Assembly (NCBI GenBank): GCA_021739645.1
Contig: JAIPBL010000021.1
Location: 1 to 64,000, forward strand
Direction: 5' to 3'
Length of the DNA: 64,000 nt
Source: Saprospiraceae bacterium
GTDB taxonomy: Bacteria > Bacteroidota > Bacteroidia > Chitinophagales > Saprospiraceae
Part shown: positions 1 to 9,200 of the stretch, piece by piece
Position numbering within the stretch: position 1 is the first letter of the stretch
Layout: every line of letters starts with the position of its first letter
Made by a program: the position numbers and the translations under genes
The notes under the pieces: model-generated
Databases searched by the model: none
Told to the model about the DNA's origin: nothing
What the model saw: the letters and a program-made list of their open reading frames with translations, nothing else

Positions 1-137
1 ACATAAAAGGAATTGTAGTGTCGGACGAAGCGCTTGAAAAGGTGAATTTGACAGAAGCTAAATTTCATGGGGAATGGAACTATAGTATCGCCCCAAATCA
101 AAAATATAAGTAGGAAGTTATTTTTGCGCAAACCCTA
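1..137 (+). mobile_element. Right-hand end of an insertion sequence (ISAzo13-like), left part outside window
   Basis: The first 113 bases encode the tail of a transposase, and about 25 bases later the reading frame becomes surface-protein sequence that starts in the middle of a carbohydrate-binding-like domain. The element must therefore end between about 114 and 140; the stretch near 118-137 (TTTTTGCGCAAACCCTA) is a plausible terminal inverted repeat. The matching left end and any target duplication lie outside the window, so the exact boundary is an inference. Confidence 0.55.
3..113 (+). CDS. Transposase C-terminal fragment, ISAzo13-like (5' partial)
   Basis: An open frame enters from the left edge and stops at TAG 111-113. 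The last 36 residues contain GIVVSDEALEKVNLTEAKF followed by HGEWNYSIAPNQ. A 'FHGxWNYTI.P' ending is what I recall from the C-terminus of ISAzo13-family ('Rhodopirellula') DDE transposases. Only the tail is visible: no catalytic residues can be checked and the family call rests on this motif. The frame is the same as that of the giant gene downstream, separated only by the TAG. The transposase reads in the same direction as the interrupted gene. Confidence 0.6.
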   Translation: MKGIVVSDEALEKVNLTEAKFHGEWNYSIAPNQKYK

Positions 138-218
138 AGCGAGACTTATATCCAAGTCGGTACAACATCCTACACGGAACACCGCTTTAGTTCGGTCGCT
201 CCAGCCAATGCCAATAAG

Positions 219-3200
219 GTGATAGTGAGCATGGAAGAAAGTGGTTCTGGCCAGTTGTTCGTTGATGAGTTTTGTTTGGAAGAATCCAATCCGGCAATTG
301 GAGAATGTGGTTTGATAGGAAACAGGGACTTCGAAACAGGATTAGTAGGGTGGGATTATTGGAACGGTACACCTTCCATCTCTTCCGATTCCTATGCCGG
401 ATCGAGTGCGGTTAGAAGTAGTTCTTCCAACTCTAGTATGTACCGCACTGTGGGAATCACGCCCGGTGAGACTTACGAGCTTTCGGCTTATTCAAAAGTG
501 AGTGGTAACCTTAGCTATGCCGAGATTTTCTTGATTTGGCAAGATGCCAACTATAATACCATATCGGATATTTTTCAACCTATCAGCAAATCAACATCTG
601 CTTATACACGATTCTCGTTAAAGGGCAAGGCTCCTTCGAATGCAGTATATGCCCAAATTGGTTCTTACAAAGAAGGCAATGGCTACCAATACCTGGACGA
701 TTTTTGTTTAAGCAAAAGTGCTGCTTTAGGCGGCTCAAATTTTGACCTCGGCTGCGGTTGTTCACCAAACATGGCACCCAATGGTGGTTATGAATCCAGC
801 AATATATCTTCCTTCCCATATACCTTGGATGGTAAACCAGCGGCCAGATTAGGCAACGGCGATAATTCAAGTCTTTATCCTTGGCAGCCAGGTATTTCGT
901 CACCTTACCTGTTTTACGTAAAAGACATCCCAAACACGGTAAACAATCCAGAAGGGGATTATTATGTATGGCTGGCAAATAGCGGCGATTGTTGGACATC
1001 TGCTACCGATTTTTCCAACAATCTCTTATTAGAGGATGGAGAAACCTATACTTTCTGCTTTTATGCAGCATCTAGGCAGCTTGGCATGAACAATAGTGGC
1101 CTACCCAACGGTAGCGTCCCTTCTACTCAAAATGCAGGTCTTATTGCCCTTGAATTTGCTTTCGTAAGTGGTTTCAAGGAGTTGAATTCGTGGGCTGTAC
1201 CTGCCAGTGAGAGTGCTACCAACCTGAGTTGGACAAAATACGAATACACATTTACCTACAATATTCTAGACCCGATATCAAGTTTTACGTTTACCAATAG
1301 CCGTTATAATGTGGGAATGTACCTTGATGCAGTATCGCTTTCTAAAGTAAATTGCCCTGCCGCCGCATCTTGTAATACAGGGGGATTAAGCTATGATCGA
1401 TGGGGCGGCATTAATGGCGTCAATGTAAGCGATCTCATTTCAAATGTAAATTACCCCAACAACTATAATGAAACAGGCTTTATCAGTTCCTTCCAAGGTC
1501 CACAAAATTATAGTGACAATTATGGTACAAGGGTGTACGGGTATGTTGTGCCGCCAATCACAGGCAATTATGTATTCAATGTGACTGGGGATGACAATGT
1601 GCAACTATTTTTAAGCACTGACCAAAACAATTTGAATAAGAGGCTTATTGCGGATGTTCCGGGTTGGTCAGACGTTACAGAATATACAAAATATGCGTCC
1701 CAGACTTCGGCTAGTATAAGTTTGACAGCTGGGCAGAATTATCATGTAGAATTATTGCAAAAAGAAGGTGGCGGCGGTGACCACTTCCAAGTATATTGGA
1801 TGAAGCCTGGCGATTCAAATTGGAGCATTATTCCTGGCAGCGCACTAAAGCCAATATGCTCAGTGGAGGTGTGCGACAATGGCCGTGACGACGACTTTGA
1901 CGGCCTGATAGACTGTGCTGACCCTGATTGTTCAAGCGGCATGAGTGGCAGTTTTTCCGTAGTAAGTGAAGGTTGCGGCGTATCCAATGGCAGTATTACA
2001 TTAACTCCAACGGGTGGAGACGCTCCATATAGTTATCGCTGGTCTGATGTTGTCGAAGATGCTTGGTGGACATTTGAAGGCAGGACTGATGATGCGTCCG
2101 GCAACAACAATCACAGCAACGGTATAAATGGTTACCCGATTTATGTCAGTGATTGCATTCAAGGCAACAAGTCCATGTATTTTAATGGAAACACTGCCAT
2201 CAGGTACAGTGTAGATGGTGGGTTCATGGAGGTAGCCGCAAACAACCTGTCTGTCGCAATGTGGATAAAACCGGATAATTTATCAGGCACTCAAACCCTG
2301 TTTGATGAGGGTGGTTCAAGTAATGGATCTGGGGTTGGTATGGCGATGCAGTTGGTTGGAAGCAGCTTGCGAGCAACCATTAGGAGAGGTAGTTCTACTT
2401 CCTATTCTGCGGGATCACTTGTTTTTCCGAATGATGGCAATTGGCACCATGTTGCCATGGTCTTTGATGCTGGCAAAATTCAACTTTTCCTGGATGGCGT
2501 AGCTGGAAGCCAAACTACTTCCAACTTCACTAGCCTTACGTCGCACAGCAACAATGGTGGCATAGGTGGCGCCCAAAGTGGTTCTGTCTATTCAAGTAGC
2601 ACCAACTATTACACGGGGAAAATGGACGATGTTAGGTATTATTACAATAAGGTTTTATCAACTAGCCAAATAGCAGACCTTGCAGCAAAAAATGGCACGA
2701 GGACTGCCCTCTCTGCTGGAGTTTATAATGTGACAGTGGCCAGTGCTTCTGGCTGTTCTATCATCCAGTCCATACCTGTCACTAGTGGTGGAAATTATAC
2801 CAATGGTGGTACTATCGTAGGCGCGGAATCTGGCTGTGGAAGCAATTTTGACCCGTCTCCAATAACCAGTAGTGCAGCACCTAGCCCAGGCAGTGGAACT
2901 GCTGAATATCAATGGCAATCAAGCAGCAACAGTGGCTCGACTTGGATTGATATTTCGAACACAAATAGCGCATCCTATGACCCACCAGTTATATCTTCGG
3001 CAACCATGTTCCGAAGGGCTGCAAGGTTGTTGCCATGTTCGGGATGGGTTTATTCCAATGCTATCACTAAGTCTTTAACAGCTAACTTTACAACCAGTGG
3101 CAGCATTTCCGCCGATGAGAACCAATGCGCCGGTTACGACCCTCAAATTATTACAGGTACAGCTCCTTCAAGTGGCAATGACGTGACCTGGAAAGTTGAC

Positions 3201-6200
3201 CCTCCTGTCAGTGGTAGTGCAAATGGTGCAACTTATACCATTACTAACCAGAATGGCGAACCAATGTACTTGACCGTTACTGGCCAGAATGTTGTGAAGG
3301 TCACTGTAAAAGGAGGTCCTCCTACAGCAACATATACAACACCACCATTCGTCAACTTGACCTCTCCAATTAATCCAAATAATGGTACGCCTTATGGTAT
3401 AAGCCATTTCGACATTTGGGTGAGTGGTGCTGTGAATGGAACGGCAGAATACAAATGGCAAAACAGTATTAACGATGGTGTTACTTGGACTGATATTCCA
3501 AACTCAAATACTTCAGATTATGACCCTGCATATATTTCACAAACTAATAAATATCGGCGTGGTGTCAGAGTATCTGAATGTTCCTCTATGGCTGGAGGCG
3601 GATGGTTGTTTTCCAATGTGGTTACGAAAGCAGTAGAAGCAAACATAACCGACCCGGGCATCATTGTTGGGGATGAAGACAACTGCGGTAGCTTTGATCC
3701 CGGTGACATCTCAAGTGTGACCAATCCTTCCGGTGGGTCAGGGAATGCAATAAGTTTCCAATGGCAACTAAGCACCAATGGAGGAACAACCTGGGCTGAT
3801 ATTTCTGGGGCAACCTTGGCTACAATCGACCCAATTACGATTACATCGACTACGCTTTATCGCAGGGGAGCGAGGCGGAATACTTGCAGCAGCTTCTTGT
3901 ATTCAAATTCTGTAGTAAAGATGGTTGCGTCCAACTTTAATTCTGCAGGTTCAATCAACGGTGCTGAGTCCTATTGTACTTCCTATAATCCTTCCATAAT
4001 CAACAGTACAATGTTGCCAAGTGGCGGCATGGATGGATATACTGCCTATAAGTGGCAAAGCAGCACAAATAATGGTGCTACCTGGGCGGATATTTCAGGT
4101 GCGACTTCTGTGGATTTCGACCCGGCGACTGCGATGACAGAGACTACCTGGTATCGCCGCCAAACCCGCAGGACGCCTTGTGCAGCTTGGATTAATTCCA
4201 ACTCGGTTATTAAGGAGGTGAAAGAAACGCCGGCTCCTTCCATCGCTTTTGGCCCTGCGACGGTGAACGGCTTCATTTGCGAAGCAATCAGCTATCAATT
4301 TCAAGCGATGGATGCTGGTGCTGGCGCAGACTATTCCTGGAATTTTGGAGGGTATGCCTCTCCAAGCACAGCTTCTGGCATTGGGCCGCATTTGGTTAGC
4401 TTCAACGTGCCTAACTCAGCAGCATACACCACTGTGCCAGTTGTTTTGACAGTAACTATAAACGGATGTCCCGGTGTTCTTACCACGAACTATAATGTTC
4501 GACCACCATTCACCGTTTCGAGCGTAAGCAGCACGAACCCAACATCTTGTAATACCCCTAATGGAACACTAAGCGTAAATGCAAGCTCGCCATCGGGCAC
4601 TAGCTTGGAGGCATCCATTAACGGGAATACTTGGGTTTCTTCGCCAATGACGTTCACAAGCCTAGGCCCTGGGAATTATGATGTTTGGGTACGTTACAGT
4701 GGAAATGAATGTATGGTTTGGTGGGGAGATAAGATCATTGAAGAGCCATCGAACCCCAATCCTGTCTTTTCCTATTGGAATACAACATCTGCTTGCGTTG
4801 GCGCAATATTTACCGTTCAGGGCACAGCAAGTAGTGGAAGTTCGGTAACATGGAATTTCGGCACAGATGCAGTGCCTGCAACGGCATCTGGACTTGGCCC
4901 GCACAGTATTTATTACAACACCGGAGGTGTAAAAACCATGCGCATCACCGCTACCAAAAACGGTTGTACTGGGTTTGAAGAAAAGGATTTTACCGTAATT
5001 TCCAACCATACCGATGCTGGTACAATTGGATATGATGAAGTGCTTTGTGCGAATGGCGTGCCCACTACCATGAGTACCGTAGTTCCTCCCAGTGGGGGAT
5101 ATGGTGGCGGGACATCTTACGGTTGGGAGCGGAACCAACTGCTCGGCAATGTTTGGTCGGGTTGGACAGCTATATCAAGCTCAAATAATGCATCTTATAC
5201 ATCTGGAAGTATTTCTGTTACCACCATGTTCCGGCGCAAGTGTCGTCGTGGGTCGTGCGGCTCTTGGATTTACTCCAACGAAGTGACCAAAACGGTGACT
5301 CAAACCCCAATGCCAACTGATGATTTCTTTGATAATGCATGTCCGGGATTCACATTCGTGGGTTATGTCGGCACAAATGATTTAAACCTTAGCAGCCCTA
5401 TCTACAGTATTTCTGCACAGCCAAACAATGGATTTCTTGACATAGATGCTGACGGTGAATTTTACTACACACCCAATACGACCTTCTGTGGTGGTGACCA
5501 ATTTACCTACCAAGTCTGCAATTCTACGACGGGATGTTGTGCATTGGCGACAGCTTACATTGATATGTCGGATGATGACTCACCCGTGCTGAACAATATC
5601 CCGGCAGATTTAGAAGTGTCTTGTGATGATGAAATCCCATTGCCTCCAGTGGTGGATGCCTTTGAGAATTGTGGGAACGTTTGGCTGTCATTTGACCAAA
5701 CCGCTACACAGGGTGCTGATTCTTGTTCCATTTACAGCTATCTCTTGACAAGGGTCTGGACAGCCAGTGATTACTGTGGTAATAGCGAGATTGCAGACCA
5801 AGTCATTACCATCAAGGATGAGACAGCGCCTGATATCTACCGTATTTACACGTTGCCGAACGGCAAACGCATGGTTGCGGGCGTTATGGAAAATGTTTCT
5901 CATCGGTGGAAGACCATCGGGTTTCCAGTGCAATTTTCTTCGCCGCCCGTGATACTTACTCAGGTTGTTACAAAAGCAGAAAACACAACTATAACTACCC
6001 GGTTACGAAACGTCTCTACATCTCAGTTTCAACTGCGGGTGCAAGAGGAAGAAGGAAATGATGGTATGCACGGCAAGGAATCTGTCGCATGGATTGCTAT
6101 GGAGAATGGCGCAAATGCTGTTGGATTTCCTTTTGAAGTCAACTCGGGATTGGTCTCCAGTGCCAACACCGTGATGACTTTTGGACAGTCGTATGCCGAT

Positions 6201-9200
6201 CCAAATTTTGTTGGCCAAATTCAGACTTTTAATGAAAATAACCCAGCAACACTGCGAATCAATACTTTAAGCAGCAATTCAGCGGATATTTTCTGCCAAG
6301 AGGAGACTTCGTTTGACCCTGAAACCAACCACGGGTTTGAGACCGTCGGATACATGGCATTCAATGGTTCCGGCGACCTAAAAAACCAAACAGGGGATAT
6401 CATTGGGGAGGCAGGAAGCCTTACGATTGACCACAATGCACTCACTGTCAATTTCGCACACCGTTACCACAATCCAGTGGTGGTGTTTGGAGGATTGATG
6501 ATGAATGGCCCCCAGCCTGCTACCATTCGAATCAATAACCTTACAAAAGCTTCCTTTGATGTGCAAATTGACGAATGGAGTAATTTAGATGGAAGCCATT
6601 TGCCCACCTTAGTCAGCTATATCGTTGTAGAAGGCAGCATTCCATTTGACCGAACTGTGGAGTGTAGTGAAATACCTGCAAAACCAACGCTTGGTGTTGA
6701 AATTGCTGCTGTGGACAATTGCGATATTTCCACGCCACTCGTCATAACTGACAGCGATTGGAATTTTGATTGCCTATCGGATACGACCCTGACCCGTACT
6801 TTTTATGTTAGGGACGAATGTGGCAATTTCACAGAGCTGAAACAAGTGTTTACGCTAAGGGATAATACGCCCCCTACGTTCTCAGTGCCTGCTGACATCA
6901 CCATTACTTGCAACGACAGCAAGGATGACCTAACACTCACGGGCGATGTGACCAATGAAGCGGACAACTGTGCCACGGGATTGGAAGCTACTTACCTAGA
7001 CAATTTGAGCTATCAGTCTGGTTGCGGCGGTTATGTGATACGAATATGGACACTGATTGATCTTTGTGGCAACTCGGTCACCAAGAACCAAATCATTAAC
7101 TACATGAGTGGCAACGACACGGACAACGACGGTGTAGCGGATGATTTCGACCTTGACAGTGACAATGATGGCATCCCAGACAGTATTGAAGGTACGGCTG
7201 ATTTCGATGGGGACGGTGTGCCCAATTATCGTGACCTTGACAGCGACAACGATGGCATTCCAGACATTATTGAAGCTGGATTTATCGACAGAAATGGGGA
7301 TGGCATGGTGGACAATGCGTTGACGATGAACTGGGACGCCGATGGTGACGGTTTTGCCTATGGCTATGATGCCAATGATAACAATTCTAGTTCTTCTGCA
7401 AGCACTGTTTTCAATATCACTACCCGTGACCCTGATGGAGATGGCTTGATGAATTTTGTTGACCTTGACAGCGACAATGATGGCATACCTGACTTGATAG
7501 AAGCGGGAGGCGTGGACACTGATGGAAATGGCCGTATTGACTACCCAGTGCCAACAGATGCAACATCCATGGAAGACAGCGATTCAGATGGTTTTACCAG
7601 CGTTTATGACCCGGATGAAGATGGAATACCAGGTGACGAAAACCCTTCTCGTGGACTCATCACCTTTGATGGTGTCCGGTATTTAAGTGGTGACCTGAGC
7701 AGCAATCCAGATTCTGATGGCGATGGAATTCCTGATTTCCTTGACCTTGACAGTGACAACGACGGCATCCCTGACTTGATAGAGGTCGGAGGTGTGGACG
7801 AAGACGGCAATGGAAGGATTGATATACCAACAGAGTTTGAGGATGCTGTTCGAGATGGTTTCCACGACAACTTCGTGACACACCCAAGGGTACAAACAGA
7901 AGGTGACGGAACTATCATTGACGGTAGGGCAGAAGATGTCAACGGTGATGGGTCGGTTTATTTGATAGGAGACGACGACCTGGATAACCTTCCCAATTAT
8001 AGGGACTTGGATGTTGACGGTGATGGCATTAATGACATGGCTGAACTGAGAATGTTTTCATTTGATACAAATAACGACGGGATACTTGACGTACTGATTG
8101 ACATCAATAAAGATGGTTTTCATGATTTAATCGCCTCAATTGGGTTTGTCAGTACCGACCCGGACGGCCCAAACAACGATGGTGAGCCTTCTGACGATAA
8201 TGATTCAGATAATAGTCCGTACAAAACTGTAATATCAGATGGCTTTATTGGCGAGCTTAATGGAGAACCGGATGTGGATGATGATGGTGATGGTTTGCTG
8301 AACTTCCGTGACGTGGATAGCGATGGGGACGGGGTTCGTGACAACTACGAGGACCGCAACAGAAACGGAATCGTGGAGACTGGCGAAATGAACCCGCTTA
8401 ACCGAGACTCTGATACTGACGGGATACCAGATGGCATTGAAGATGCGAATTTGAATGGGTTCTTAGATTTGGATGAAACCAACCCGCTGATAACAGATAC
8501 TGATGGTGACTTGCTCACAGATGGTCAAGAAGATTCTAATTTTGATGGTATCGTAAATGCAGGAGAAAGTGATCCAAGGAATGCTTGTGACCCGATTTTG
8601 AGCAGCAACTGTATTGGTGTCGCCATTCAGGTGAAAGCCAAGCTGCAAGGGCCATCGGTTGGTGCCGGAAATACGGGCCTGATGAAGGATGGCCTAAGGT
8701 CAATGGGGGTTGTCCCAACCAACGAACCGTATAATTCGATTGACATGTTTCGACTTGCCAACCAGGGCGGCACGGAGTTTTGTGCCCCGGCTATCTTGAA
8801 TGTAACCGGTGAAAATGCTATTGTGGATTGGGTATTGATTGAATTGCGGTCTGGCAGCAAATCTGATAGCATTGTGGCCACACATTCTGCGCTTTTGCAA
8901 AGGGATGGGGACGTAGTTATGCCCAATGGAGACAGTGTTTTGGTTTTCGACTTAGTGCGGGCAGGCCAATATTATGTGGCATTGCGGCATCGCAACCACC
9001 TTGGAGTTATGACTGAAACACCAGTTTTACTTTCAAAAACATCAACTATGTTTGATTTTACCAGTTCAAGCCTAGTGATAAAAGGTACTAATTCAAGGGT
9101 CAATATCGGTGGAAAGATGGCACTTTGGGGTGGTGATTTTAACAACAACCGCAAAACCGTTTACATGGGCCCGGGCAATGACATCACTACCTTGTTCTTC

